From: Novosphingobium sp. PP1Y
Lineage (GTDB): Bacteria > Pseudomonadota > Alphaproteobacteria > Sphingomonadales > Sphingomonadaceae
Length of the DNA: 64,000 nucleotides
Direction of reading: 5' to 3'
Assembly (NCBI RefSeq): GCF_000253255.1
Contig: NC_015580.1
Coordinates: 2,865,001 to 2,929,000, forward strand
Shown: positions 51,924 through 62,973 of the stretch, in pieces
Position numbering within the stretch: the first letter of the stretch is position 1
Layout: every line of letters begins with the position of its first letter
Notes under the pieces: model-generated
Databases searched by the model: none
The model's input: the letters and a program-made list of their open reading frames with translations, nothing else
Told to the model about the DNA's origin: nothing
Program-made: the position numbers and the translations under genes

Positions 51924-52832
51924 TCAGGCGTGCGACAACATCAGCAATGCGACGCCCACCGTGATCAGCACGAAGCCGGCCCATTCGCGGGCCGTCAGCC
52001 AGCGGCCGGAAAGTTTGCGCGAGACGATGGCGACGATGGGCATTTCGATCAGCGCCAGGGTCCGCACATTGGCCGCCGCGGTGAGTGAGAAAGCAATGAA
52101 CCATCCGGCGGACGCGAGCGCGCCCAGCGCTCCGCCCATGACCGACAGGCGCCATTCGCGAAGGGATCCGAAGAAGCCGGAGGCATCGCGCAGCACGAAC
52201 CACCCGGCAAGGACGGACGACTGGATTCCCAGCGATACCACCAGCATCAGGAGGCTGCGCAGCATGAAGCTGCCCTCCGGAACCCCGGCGATCGAGGCGC
52301 GAAAGCAGATGGCGGTCAGTCCGAAAAGCGCGCCGCTGGCGACGCCCACCGCGAGCGGCTTCGGCTCGACCAGCTTCGCCCCGCCATCCCCCGGACGCAA
52401 GGAGGCGAGAATCACGCCAAACGTCACGATCAGAACCGCCAGCCAGCCGCCCGGTGGCAACCGGTCGCCGATCAGGGCGAAGCCGAGGATAGCAACCGTT
52501 ACCGGCTCGGTCTTGATGTAGGCATAGGCAACGCCGAAATCGCGCTTCTGCATGACGACGAGCATGAGCGCGGTGGCCACGATCTGGGTCACCGAGCCCA
52601 ACGCCGACCATGCCAGGGCGCCGGAAGGAATAACGGTCAGCCCTTCCCCGGTCGCGAAACAGAACAACCCCAGGAAGAGAATCGCGACCGGCAGGCCGTA
52701 GACGAATCGCACTTGCGTTCCGCCAACCGTCCCGATCCGCATTGCCAGCCGCGACTGCACCGCATTCCGCAGCACCTGTGCCAGCGCGGCTGCAAGGGTG
52801 AAGGGCACCCACAGCAATGGCCAATCGGTCAT
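51924..52832 (-). CDS. EamA/DMT-superfamily transporter
   Basis: 302 residues with ten hydrophobic segments in two five-helix repeats, the drug/metabolite transporter layout. KTEPVTVAILGFALIGDRLP and IEMPIVAIVSRKLSGRWLT are the characteristic helix 4-5 loops of each repeat. Substrate unknown; some members export amino acids or drugs. It follows the nitroreductase gene by 30 bases and could be the last gene of the fsa-cobT transcript. Confidence 0.87.
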   Translation of the reverse strand: MTDWPLLWVPFTLAAALAQVLRNAVQSRLAMRIGTVGGTQVRFVYGLPVAILFLGLFCFATGEGLTVIPSGALAWSALGSVTQIVATALMLVVMQKRDFGVAYAYIKTEPVTVAILGFALIGDRLPPGGWLAVLIVTFGVILASLRPGDGGAKLVEPKPLAVGVASGALFGLTAICFRASIAGVPEGSFMLRSLLMLVVSLGIQSSVLAGWFVLRDASGFFGSLREWRLSVMGGALGALASAGWFIAFSLTAAANVRTLALIEMPIVAIVSRKLSGRWLTAREWAGFVLITVGVALLMLSHA

Positions 52833-52862
52833 GAAAGGCCCTCCAGCCCCATCGGACGGCGA

Positions 52863-53528
52863 TCAGAAGCCGAGAAAGCGCACCTGTTCGTCAAGCGGTA
52901 CGCGGTCGCGATCGAACCGGTTGACGGGCGCATCCTCGTCGCGATGGCCGATGGCCAGGCCGCAGAACAGGATGTGCGTCTCGTCCGAAACGCCGATGTG
53001 CTCCTTGATCAGGCGCGCAAAGAGCGACATCCACTCCTGCGGGCAGCTGTCCAGCCCCTCTTCGCGCAGCAGCAGCATGATCGACTGGAGCCACATGCCC
53101 ACATCCGACCACTGCGGCGGGCCCATAAAGCGTTCGAAGTAGCAGACCAGCAGCGCCGGTGCGCCGAAGGAGAAGATATTCGCCCGCGTGAAGGCTTCGC
53201 GGGCTTCGGCGTCTTCGCGCTCGATGCCGAGCGCACCGTACATGCTGGCACCGACCTTATGCAGCCGGGCCAGATGGCGCGGCGACTGGTTGGGCTCGGA
53301 AAAGCTGTACTCGATCGGGTCCTGCGGCGAGGACGCTAGCATCTTTTCCTGCAGGGCCTTGAGCGGCTCACCGGTCAGCACGGTGGCTTGCCAGGGCTGG
53401 AAATTGCAGCCCGAGGGCGTCATGCGCGCCCGGTCCAGCACGCGGCGGATCACCTCGATCCCGACCGGTTCATCACGGAACGCGCGGATCGAGCGGCGGC
53501 TGGCGACAGCCTCGGATACTTTCATCAT
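52863..53528 (-). CDS. Nitroreductase-family FMN oxidoreductase
   Basis: 221 residues from ATG 53528, which overlaps the cobT stop by four bases. The FMN-binding N terminus ASRRSIRAFRDEPVGIEVIR, MTPSGCNFQPWQATVLTGEP and the C-terminal GLAIGHRDEDAPVNRF are typical. It lacks the SVGxMQPW-type segment of BluB (dimethylbenzimidazole synthase), so I do not call it a cobalamin enzyme in spite of its neighbour. It probably reduces nitro or quinone compounds. Confidence 0.86.
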   Translation of the reverse strand: MMKVSEAVASRRSIRAFRDEPVGIEVIRRVLDRARMTPSGCNFQPWQATVLTGEPLKALQEKMLASSPQDPIEYSFSEPNQSPRHLARLHKVGASMYGALGIEREDAEAREAFTRANIFSFGAPALLVCYFERFMGPPQWSDVGMWLQSIMLLLREEGLDSCPQEWMSLFARLIKEHIGVSDETHILFCGLAIGHRDEDAPVNRFDRDRVPLDEQVRFLGF

Positions 53529-55339
53529 TCTTCCTCGAAAAGGCCGGCGAGCTGTTCGATCATCGTGCCGCCGAGTTGCTCGGCGTCCATGATCGTCACC
53601 GCGCGGCGATAATAGCGGGTCACGTCGTGCCCGATGCCGATGGCGACGAGCTGGACCGGCGATTTCGCCTCGATCCACTCGATCACCTTGCGCAAGTGCG
53701 CCTCCAGATATCCGGCGCTGTTCACCGAAAGCGTCGAATCGTCGACCGGCGCGCCGTCGGAAATGACCATGAGGATTCGGCGATCCTCGGGCCGCGCGAG
53801 CATCCGGTTGTGCGCCCAGAGCAGCGCCTCGCCGTCGATGTTCTCCTTGAGCAGCCCCTCGCGCATCATCAGCCCGAGGTTCTTGCGCGCACGGCGCCAC
53901 GGCTCATCGGCCTTCTTGTAGATGATGTGGCGCAGGTCGTTGAGGCGGCCCGGGCTTGCGGGCTTGCCGTTCGCCAGCCAGGCCTCGCGGCTCTGACCGC
54001 CCTTCCACGCGCGGGTCGTGAAGCCCAGGATCTCCACCTTCACGCCGCAGCGCTCCAGCGTGCGGGCCAGCACGTCGGCGCTGATCGCGGCGATGGAGAT
54101 GGGCCGTCCGCGCATCGAACCGGAGTTGTCGAGCAGCAGGGTGACAACGGTATCCTTGAACTCGACGTCGCGCTCGACCTTGTAGGACAGCGACTGGCCG
54201 GGCGAGACGACCACGCGGGCCAGCCGAGCGGCATCGAGCAGGCCTTCTTCCTGGTCGAAATCCCAGGAGCGGTTCTGCTGGGCCATGAGGCGGCGCTGGA
54301 GGCGGTTGGCGAGCCGCGTGACGACGCCCTGCAAGCCCTTGAGCTGCGCATCGAGATAAGCGCGCAGGCGCGTCAGTTCTTCCTCGTCGCACAGCTCCGA
54401 AGCGCCGATCACCTCGTCGAAGGCCTCGGTAAAGACCTTGTAGTCGAAGCTGTCGGGAATGTCGGTCCAGGGCCGGTTGGGGCGGACGGGAAGCATGCCT
54501 TCCTCGCCGTCCTCGCCTTCCTCGGCCTCCTGCATGTCGTCCGAGGCTTCGCCTTCGGATTCGCTTTCGCCCTCGTCATCCCCCTGGCTGGGCTCGGCGG
54601 CCATTTCCGAGGGTTGCTGCTCCTCGCCCGCGTCCGCGCCGTCCTCATCCTGCTCGGTCTCATCGTCGCCGTCGAGATCGTCCGAATCCTCGGGCGGCTG
54701 CTCGATTTCCTCGGCACGGGTCAGTTCAAGGTGCTGGAGCATGTCGAGCGAGAGGTTCTGGAAGGCCTGCTGGTCGCCGATCGAATCGGCCAGCGCCTCG
54801 ATGTCGCCGCCGGCCTTTTCCTCGATCCAGTCGCGGATCATGTCGACGCCCGGCCGCGCGATCTCCGGGATCGGCTGCCCGGTCAGCTTTTCGCGCAGCA
54901 TCAGCGCCAGCGCCGACTGGAGCGGCACCTGGTCGCGCGATTCGGCGCGGGATATCGGATCGGAAGCGATGCGAGCTTCCAGCGATGCGTCGAGGTTGTC
55001 GCGCATCCCGGCATAGCGGTTCGAACCGAGCGCCTCGTAGCGCACCGTCTCCACCGCGTCGTAGCACGCCCGCGCCGAGGGTTCGGCCGGGGCATGGCGC
55101 TGGTGCAGCCTGTCGTCGTGGTGACGCACCTTCAGCGCGAAGCTGTCGGCATAGCCGCGGGCCTGCATCGCCGCTCCGCGCGGCAGGTTGCGCCCGGGCA
55201 TGGGCACCCTGAAGGTTCCCCCCGTCGAGCTGGGCGCATCGGCCGTCCAGTTGACCTCGATCTCCTTTTCATGGGCGATGGCGCGCGATGCGCCGGCCAG
55301 AACGGATTTGAAGCGGTCGGCTGGGGTCTCGTCACTCAA
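53525..55339 (-). CDS. cobT: Cobaltochelatase subunit CobT
   Basis: Subunit of the aerobic cobaltochelatase (CobNST) that inserts cobalt into hydrogenobyrinate diamide. 604 residues: a helical N-terminal domain, an acidic linker (about 215-290, mainly Glu and Asp), and a von Willebrand A domain with the MIDAS motif LLLDNSGSMRGRP (near 400) and MVISDGAPVDDSTLS. CobS, its usual partner, and cobN are not in the neighbourhood; the previous gene is fsa. No cobalamin riboswitch is seen in the 32-base gap upstream. Confidence 0.93.
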   Translation of the reverse strand: MSDETPADRFKSVLAGASRAIAHEKEIEVNWTADAPSSTGGTFRVPMPGRNLPRGAAMQARGYADSFALKVRHHDDRLHQRHAPAEPSARACYDAVETVRYEALGSNRYAGMRDNLDASLEARIASDPISRAESRDQVPLQSALALMLREKLTGQPIPEIARPGVDMIRDWIEEKAGGDIEALADSIGDQQAFQNLSLDMLQHLELTRAEEIEQPPEDSDDLDGDDETEQDEDGADAGEEQQPSEMAAEPSQGDDEGESESEGEASDDMQEAEEGEDGEEGMLPVRPNRPWTDIPDSFDYKVFTEAFDEVIGASELCDEEELTRLRAYLDAQLKGLQGVVTRLANRLQRRLMAQQNRSWDFDQEEGLLDAARLARVVVSPGQSLSYKVERDVEFKDTVVTLLLDNSGSMRGRPISIAAISADVLARTLERCGVKVEILGFTTRAWKGGQSREAWLANGKPASPGRLNDLRHIIYKKADEPWRRARKNLGLMMREGLLKENIDGEALLWAHNRMLARPEDRRILMVISDGAPVDDSTLSVNSAGYLEAHLRKVIEWIEAKSPVQLVAIGIGHDVTRYYRRAVTIMDAEQLGGTMIEQLAGLFEEE

Positions 55340-55371
55340 CGGGAAGGAACCTTAGGAAACAGGGTGGATAC

Positions 55372-56022
55372 TCAGATAGTCTGGCCGGTCTTCGCCCAGT
55401 CGGCAAGGAAGCCTTCGATGCCCTTGTCGGTCAGGACGTGCTTGAACAGGCCCTTGATGACGGCAGGCGGCATCGTCGCCACGTCGGCACCGATCTTCGC
55501 GCACTGCAGCAGGTGGATCGGATGACGGATCGAGGCGGCGAGGATCTCGGTCTCGAAAGCGTAGTTGTCGTAGATCAGGCGGATGTCCTCGATCAGCGCG
55601 ATGCCGTCGAGACCGTTATCGTCATGGCGGCCGATGAAGGGCGAGATGAAGCTCGCGCCTGCCTTGGCGGCCAGGAGCGCCTGGTTGGCCGAGAAGCACA
55701 GGGTCACGTTGACCATGGTGCCGTCCGAGGTCAGCTTCTTGCAGGTCTTCAGGCCGTCGATCGTCAGCGGCACCTTGATGCACACGTTGTCGGCGATCTT
55801 GCGCAGGATTTCGGCCTCGCGCATCATGCCTTCATGGTCGAGAGCGACGACTTCGGCCGAAACCGGACCGTCGACGAGACCGCAGATTTCCTTGGTGACT
55901 TCCATGAAGTCACGGCCGGACTTGGCAATCAGCGAAGGGTTGGTGGTGACGCCGTCCAGCAGGCCGGTTTCGGCAAGTTCAGCGATATCGGCAGTGTCGG
56001 CGGTGTCGACGAAAAACTTCAT
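55372..56022 (-). CDS. fsa: Fructose-6-phosphate aldolase / small transaldolase
   Basis: 216-residue TIM barrel of the transaldolase family, small subtype. The Schiff-base Lys83 is in VCIKVPLTIDG; DGVTTNPSLIAKSG (23-36), FISPFIGRHDDNG and ILAASIRHPIHL are the diagnostic stretches. Enzymes of this size act as fructose-6-phosphate aldolase or transaldolase; sequence alone does not separate the two. It starts the transcript that continues into cobT. Confidence 0.93.
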   Translation of the reverse strand: MKFFVDTADTADIAELAETGLLDGVTTNPSLIAKSGRDFMEVTKEICGLVDGPVSAEVVALDHEGMMREAEILRKIADNVCIKVPLTIDGLKTCKKLTSDGTMVNVTLCFSANQALLAAKAGASFISPFIGRHDDNGLDGIALIEDIRLIYDNYAFETEILAASIRHPIHLLQCAKIGADVATMPPAVIKGLFKHVLTDKGIEGFLADWAKTGQTI

Positions 56023-56123
56023 GGCGTGTTCCTATCGGCAAGGCAGGGAGCCTCACGGGCGATTCTGGCCCGATACGGCGATTCTGGCGCCGCTATAGGG
56101 AAGCTCGCCCCGTGCGGCTAGGC

Positions 56124-56849
56124 CTACAGGAGCTTGAGCCCGGCAATCAGCACCGGATCGTGGGTCGACTCCGGATTTTCGCGGATTTGCGTTTCTGCCG
56201 CCCCAATCTCGTACCAGATCGCATTGTCCGCCTCGAGGGCAAGGGCATGGGCCGCATCGGCAATGTTCACACCGGCCAGAGAGGAAATCGCCTCGCTGAG
56301 AAACGGATCGTCGGCAATGCGCATCACCCGGTCGAGTTCGGGAATCATCGCGTTGACCAGCGCCGGGCCCATCTGGTCGCGCAAGTAGGTCGTCGCGCCG
56401 GACTTGCCTGCGCGCAGCAGGGCAATGGCATCGGGGATCGAAATGCGGCGGACCGCATCGGCCACCACCGGCGCCGCCTTGCGAGCACCGTCCTCCGCCA
56501 GATTGTTGAGCTGGTGCTGCAGCTTTTCGCGGAACAGGTTGCTGCGCAGGATGCCCGAGAGCAGCGTCCCGGTCTTGCCGAACAGCACCGGCATGTCGAT
56601 CCGCGCCACGGCGCTGTCCCAAAAGCCGTCCGGCTGGGTCAGCCGGGCGAATGCCTGGCGGGTAGATGCCTCGAGCAGCCGACGCACCACTTCGACATAG
56701 CTGGGCGGGCCGAGCGAGGCACACCCCGGCAAGGTCAGCGCAGCGCCTGCTAGGATGCCACCCAATATAGCGCGGCGCCCGGTTACGATCGACTGCAGTT
56801 CACCCCCGATTTCATTCGATCCCCAATTCACAGTCGCATGCTCCTTCAC
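56124..56849 (-). CDS. DUF4197 lipoprotein
   Basis: 241 residues. The N terminus has an Arg-rich start, GRRAILGGILAGAALTLPGC, with a lipobox ending at Cys43, so it is a lipoprotein, possibly Tat-like because of the RR pair. The rest is an all-helical DUF4197 domain including WDSAVARIDMPVLFGKTGTL and ADDPFLSEAISSLAGVNIAD. Function unknown. Divergent from priA, whose start is only 22 bases away. Confidence 0.82.
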   Translation of the reverse strand: MKEHATVNWGSNEIGGELQSIVTGRRAILGGILAGAALTLPGCASLGPPSYVEVVRRLLEASTRQAFARLTQPDGFWDSAVARIDMPVLFGKTGTLLSGILRSNLFREKLQHQLNNLAEDGARKAAPVVADAVRRISIPDAIALLRAGKSGATTYLRDQMGPALVNAMIPELDRVMRIADDPFLSEAISSLAGVNIADAAHALALEADNAIWYEIGAAETQIRENPESTHDPVLIAGLKLL

Positions 56850-56871
56850 CTTCGCGGCACCGGATGCCTAT

Positions 56872-59049
56872 ATGCCCCGGAAAATGAACCGTGTCCGACT
56901 CCTTGTCTTCAACGCCGCGCTGGGCGTCCTCGACTATCGCGTTCCCGAAGGGATGACCGTGGAGCCCGGCTCCGTGGTCGTAGGTCCGCTCGGTCCGCGG
57001 CAGGTACTCGGCATAGTCTGGGAACCGGAACGCCTGACCGCACAGGAAGTGCCCGAGGCCAAGCTGCGCCCGCTTCTGGAAGTGCTGCCGGTACCGCCCC
57101 TGCCCGCCCGGCTGCGCCGCCTGATCGAGTGGACGGCCGACTACTACTGTGCGCAGCTCTCATCCGTCGCCCGCATGGCGCTGGGCAGCAGCGCGGCGCT
57201 GCGCGGCGGCGGAACGACGACCGAATATCGCCTGACCGGGGAGGAGCCGGCTCGCCTGACACCCCAGCGTGCAGCAGCGCTCGATGCTTTGCAGGGCGAA
57301 CAGGCATCGATCCGCGAGCTGGCAGAGCTGGCCAGCGTATCCGAGGGCGTCCTGCGCGGCATGGTGGGCGCAGGTCTGCTGGAACCGGTAACCGTGGATC
57401 TCGACAGGCCCTATCCCCCGGCCCGGCCCGATTTCGATCAGCCGAAACTCAGCGAAGGCCAGCGCAAGGCCGCCGACACTTTCGTGGACGCGGTGAAGGC
57501 CCGCAAGTTCGCCCCGTTCCTGCTCGACGGCGTGACCGGCTCGGGCAAGACCGAAACCTATTTCGAAGCCGTGGCCGAGGCGATCCGCGAAGGCCGGCAG
57601 ATCCTCGTGCTCCTGCCCGAGATCGCCCTGACCGAGAACTTTCTGCGCCGCTTCGAGCAGCGCTTCGGGGTCTCGCCCGTGCAGTGGCACTCCTCGCTGA
57701 AGGCCAGCGAACGCCGCCGTGCGTGGCGCGCGATAGCCTTCGGGGATGCCCAGGTCGTGGTCGGAGCGCGCTCGGCCCTGTTCCTGCCTTACCCAAAGCT
57801 CGGGCTGATCGTCGTCGACGAGGCCCATGAGGTTTCCTTCAAGCAGGACGACGGCGTGCGCTACAATGCCCGCGACGTCGCCGTGATCCGCGCCAAGTTC
57901 GAGCAGATTCCGGTCATTCTCGCCAGCGCGACACCCGCGCTCGAATCGATGCAGCTTGCCGAGGCGGGGGTCTATCGCAAGATCGAGCTGCCCGACCGCT
58001 TCGGCGGTGCAACGCTGCCGCAGATCAACATTCTCGACTTGCGCCACGAGCCGCCCGAGCGCGGCCGCTGGCTCGCTCCGCGCCTCGTCGATGAAATGAA
58101 GGAGCGGCTGGCGCGCGGCGAACAGTCGTTGCTGTTCCTCAATCGGCGCGGCTATGCCCCGCTCACCTTGTGCCGCAACTGCGGCTACCGCTTCCAGTGC
58201 CCAAACTGCACCGCCTGGCTGGTCGAGCACCGCTTCTCGCAGCGCCTCGCCTGCCATCACTGCGGACACGAGACGCCGGTACCCGAGGCCTGTCCCGATT
58301 GCGGGACCGCGGACTGCCTCGTCGCGTGCGGGCCGGGCGTCGAGCGCATTGCCGATGAGGTCGCCGAGATCCTGCCCGAGGCCCGCACCGCGCTGGTCAC
58401 TTCGGACACGATGAACAATCCCGAGGCCATCGCCGAATTCGTGGCCATGGCCGAGGGGCGCGCGATCGACGTGATCATCGGCACGCAGCTTGTCACCAAG
58501 GGCTATCACTTTCCCGAACTGACGCTGGTCGGCGTCGTCGATGCCGATCTGGGCCTAGAAGGCGGGGACTTGCGCGCGGCGGAGCGGACCTACCAGCAGG
58601 TCGCACAAGTCGCCGGGCGCGCAGGGCGCGGCGAGAAGCCTGGCGAAGTGCTGATCCAGACCCGCCATCCGGAGGCCTCGGTGATCGCCGCGCTGGCCGC
58701 GGGAGACCGCGACGCCTTCTACGCTGCGGAAACCGAAGCGCGCCGCGATGCGGGCGCGCCGCCGTTCGGGCGCTGGGCCGCCATCATCGTTTCGTCGGAA
58801 GATCTTTCAGAAGCGCAGTCCGCCGCCCGTGCCATCGGCGGCACCGCGCCCGACCACCCGGACATGCTCGTCCTCGGCCCCGCACCTGCCCCGCTTTCGC
58901 TGCTGCGCGGACGCCACCGCTTCCGCCTTCTCATCAACGCGCGGCGCTCGGCCGAACTGCAGCGCTACTTGCGCGAATGGCTCGATCCGCTGGAATTCCC
59001 GCGCGGCGTGCGGGTCCATATCGACATCGACCCCTACAGCTTCGTGTGA
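56872..59049 (+). CDS. priA: Primosomal protein N' (replication restart helicase PriA)
   Basis: Recognises stalled forks and reloads the replisome. ATG at 56872 gives 725 residues, normal for alphaproteobacteria; the frame is open further upstream but overlaps the DUF4197 gene on the other strand. Helicase motifs are GVTGSGKTETY (220-230) and VVDEAHEVSFKQ (DEAH, 316-319); the zinc-binding region (about 434-480) has CRNCGYRFQCPNC and ACHHCGHETPVPEACPDCG, all eight Cys present. AQVAGRAGRGEKPGEVLIQT is the C-terminal core motif. Confidence 0.95.
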   Translation: MPRKMNRVRLLVFNAALGVLDYRVPEGMTVEPGSVVVGPLGPRQVLGIVWEPERLTAQEVPEAKLRPLLEVLPVPPLPARLRRLIEWTADYYCAQLSSVARMALGSSAALRGGGTTTEYRLTGEEPARLTPQRAAALDALQGEQASIRELAELASVSEGVLRGMVGAGLLEPVTVDLDRPYPPARPDFDQPKLSEGQRKAADTFVDAVKARKFAPFLLDGVTGSGKTETYFEAVAEAIREGRQILVLLPEIALTENFLRRFEQRFGVSPVQWHSSLKASERRRAWRAIAFGDAQVVVGARSALFLPYPKLGLIVVDEAHEVSFKQDDGVRYNARDVAVIRAKFEQIPVILASATPALESMQLAEAGVYRKIELPDRFGGATLPQINILDLRHEPPERGRWLAPRLVDEMKERLARGEQSLLFLNRRGYAPLTLCRNCGYRFQCPNCTAWLVEHRFSQRLACHHCGHETPVPEACPDCGTADCLVACGPGVERIADEVAEILPEARTALVTSDTMNNPEAIAEFVAMAEGRAIDVIIGTQLVTKGYHFPELTLVGVVDADLGLEGGDLRAAERTYQQVAQVAGRAGRGEKPGEVLIQTRHPEASVIAALAAGDRDAFYAAETEARRDAGAPPFGRWAAIIVSSEDLSEAQSAARAIGGTAPDHPDMLVLGPAPAPLSLLRGRHRFRLLINARRSAELQRYLREWLDPLEFPRGVRVHIDIDPYSFV

Positions 59050-59050
59050 G

Positions 59051-60103
59051 CTAGCCCTGGCCCTGCGCATCGTGCTCGCGCTTGAGCAGTTCGCGCTTGA
59101 TCGCCTCGCCATAGGCATATCCGCCCAGTGAACCGTCGGAGCGTATCACCCGGTGGCAGGGAATGAGCACCGCCACATTGTTCGCGCCATTGGCGGAGCC
59201 AGCCGCGCGCACTGCCCCGGGCTTGCCGATGGCCGCCGCGATCTGCGCATATGTGCGCGTCTCACCCACAGGTATGCGCTGCAGTTCCCGCCAGACCGCC
59301 TCCTGAAAGGCAGTGCCCTGCACGTCGATGGGAATGCTGCGGGAATCGCCGGGCTGCTCGACGGCCGCGACGACCTCGCGCAGCAGTGCGGCAAATTCCT
59401 TGCCGCCTTCCACCAGCATGGCATTCGGGAACCGCGCGGCCAGATCCCCGCGCCCTTCAGCGAAGGACAGGCGGCACACGCCCTTGGCTGTTGCGGCAAC
59501 CAGCATCTCGCCAAGGCTTGTGGGAACAACCGCCCAGCGGATCGTAACGCCCTTGCCCCCATCACGCCATGCCGACGGACTCATGCCCAGCTTTCCCTCA
59601 CTGGCTTCGTAGAATCGCGAGGACGCTCCGAAGCCTGCCTCGTAGATGGCCTGCGTCACATTCGCGCCATCGCTCATCGCATCGCCAGCCCTGCGCAGCT
59701 TCAGTGCGCGGGCGTAGGCTGCCGGCGACAAGCCGACCGCGCGCTTGAACAGGCGCTGGAAATGGGTCGAGCTATATCCGGTCAGATTTGCAAGCTCCTC
59801 AAGAGAGGGCGCCTGATCCGACTCCTTGATTCGGCCGATCGCTACCCGTACCGCCTCTTCATCGCGCGAGACTTCTGCGGGCCGACAGCGCAGGCAGGGG
59901 CGAAGTCCAGCCGCCTCGGCCGATCGAGGCCCCTCGAAGAAACGCACATTCTCCCTGCGGGGGTGGCGCGCCGAACACGACGGGCGACAATAGATTCCGG
60001 TCGAGAGAACACCGGTCACGAAGCGCCCGTCGAACTTGCGGTCGCGCTCGATCACCGCCTGCCAGGCACGCTCCTCGTCCAGTCCGGCTTCGACAAGAGT
60101 CAC
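59051..60103 (-). CDS. ada: Bifunctional Ada: methylphosphotriester and O6-methylguanine DNA repair/regulator
   Basis: Removes methyl groups from DNA and activates the adaptive response. The start is GTG 60103, because it overlaps the stop of the DUF1203 gene as GTGA; the longer open frame upstream is shadow. Its 350 residues hold the zinc and methyl-acceptor Cys (39, 43, 70, 73) in TGIYCRPSCSARHPRRENV and GLRPCLRCRP, an AraC helix-turn-helix (about 88-175), and the methyltransferase core with Cys316 in VAVLIPCHRVIRSDGSLGGY. It converges on priA, one base apart. Confidence 0.94.
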   Translation of the reverse strand: MTLVEAGLDEERAWQAVIERDRKFDGRFVTGVLSTGIYCRPSCSARHPRRENVRFFEGPRSAEAAGLRPCLRCRPAEVSRDEEAVRVAIGRIKESDQAPSLEELANLTGYSSTHFQRLFKRAVGLSPAAYARALKLRRAGDAMSDGANVTQAIYEAGFGASSRFYEASEGKLGMSPSAWRDGGKGVTIRWAVVPTSLGEMLVAATAKGVCRLSFAEGRGDLAARFPNAMLVEGGKEFAALLREVVAAVEQPGDSRSIPIDVQGTAFQEAVWRELQRIPVGETRTYAQIAAAIGKPGAVRAAGSANGANNVAVLIPCHRVIRSDGSLGGYAYGEAIKRELLKREHDAQGQG

Positions 60104-60579
60104 TGATCCGCTCCATGGCGCTCGATGCGCGCTGCGAAACAACCATAGGCGGCATTGTGCGCATGGATGCAAGCCACCTCGCCATTGGCGAAGAGACGAT
60201 CGATCCCCTCCTCCACCGATCCCGGAGCGGCGAGCAGGGCATCGACCATAAGACCGCCCTTCGCGAATCCCCTCAGCGAAAGATGCCGTCCAGCGAAGAC
60301 CGGAGGCAGGCAATCGACATAGGGCGTGGGCTCCTCCGCAAGCTCGCGAACGAATATCGCATGAGCGCTTCGATAGGGATTATCCACCGGATGACTTACA
60401 TAATTGAGCAGGAGCAGACTTTCGCCCTTGTCGGCATCGCGCAGACTGACCCGGCAAGGAAACCCCCGGTCCTTGTCCGCAACCACGCGCAAAGCCCCTA
60501 TCTGCGCCAATTCCCGTGCGTTCATGGCGAAATAAGGAGCGAAAGCGGATTTAGGCAGACCTTTGATTCGGTACTTCAT
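60100..60579 (-). CDS. DUF1203 domain protein upstream of ada
   Basis: 159 residues from ATG 60579, chosen because GTGGAG lies nine bases upstream. DUF1203 stretches are FPCRVSLRDADKGESLLLLN and the SAHAIFVRELAEEPTPY region. The fold has no known activity. It overlaps the start of ada (GTGA) and is read first, so it belongs to the same transcript as the DNA-repair gene. Confidence 0.82.
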   Translation of the reverse strand: MKYRIKGLPKSAFAPYFAMNARELAQIGALRVVADKDRGFPCRVSLRDADKGESLLLLNYVSHPVDNPYRSAHAIFVRELAEEPTPYVDCLPPVFAGRHLSLRGFAKGGLMVDALLAAPGSVEEGIDRLFANGEVACIHAHNAAYGCFAARIERHGADQ

Positions 60580-60809
60580 GGCGGGCAACTCCACGGCTGT
60601 TTGCGCCATAATTACGCGCTTGCAGAACCGCCGCTTCCCGCGCATTGCTTTTAAACCGCTTTTCGCAGCATTGTCTTCGAGTACCTTCGGGTGCCTTGCA
60701 TCATGACAATATCGTCGCTATGCGCGCCCCGTCTGCGGGCCGGGGGGTGCGTTACTTGCGCATGTCCGTAACAGTGCCCCAGCCCACCCGATGTAAGGAA
60801 AGAACACGC

Positions 60810-61364
60810 GTGGAGAATTCCGGCGGCATAAAAGCCAGCTTGCAAGGGCGCTACGCTTCGGCGCTATTCGAACTTGCCAGCGAGAACGGCACCGTTACGG
60901 CGGTTGAGTCCGACCTTGAGAAAGTCGGTCAGGCGATCGGCGAGAGCGCTGACTTCGCAGCACTGATTCGCAACCCGCAGGTCAGCCGTGAGGCAGCCGG
61001 CAAGGTTGTCGATGCCGTCGGCGGCGTCCTGGGCCTTTCGGACCTCACCAAGAATTTCCTGGGCGTGCTTGCGGCCAACCGCCGCCTGTCTGCCCTGCCC
61101 GAGATCATTCGCGCCTTCGCCGCGATCGCAGCCGCCCAGCGCGGCGAAGCGACCGCCGACATCACTTCCGCTCACGCGCTGACCGACGATCAGGTCGAAC
61201 AGCTGCGCCAGAAGCTGGAAGTTCGCGAAGGCCGCAAGGTCAAGGTCAAGACGAGCGTCGATCCCGACCTGCTCGGCGGCCTTGTCGTCACCATCGGCTC
61301 CAAGCGCATCGACAGCTCGATCCGCACTCGTCTCAATTCGCTCGCCCAGGCCATGAAGGGCTAA
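60810..61364 (+). CDS. atpH: F1F0 ATP synthase subunit delta
   Basis: Connects F1 to the peripheral stalk. GTG at 60810 with AAGGAAAG upstream gives 184 residues beginning MENSGGIKASLQGRYASALF, the usual start. The C-terminal DPDLLGGLVVTIGSKRIDSS is conserved. First gene of the atpHAGD operon; 13 bases separate it from atpA. The 230-base gap to the divergent DUF1203 gene should contain the operon promoter; TTGCAT-17-TATGCG is a weak candidate only. Confidence 0.94.
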   Translation: MENSGGIKASLQGRYASALFELASENGTVTAVESDLEKVGQAIGESADFAALIRNPQVSREAAGKVVDAVGGVLGLSDLTKNFLGVLAANRRLSALPEIIRAFAAIAAAQRGEATADITSAHALTDDQVEQLRQKLEVREGRKVKVKTSVDPDLLGGLVVTIGSKRIDSSIRTRLNSLAQAMKG

Positions 61365-61377
61365 GAAAGGCAGAACA

Positions 61378-62907
<1,530 letters not shown>

Positions 62908-62973
62908 GATTGACCTGACCTTCCGTTCCGGTTCGCCAATCCGGCAGCCGGGGCGGAAAAAGGAGAGAAACGA

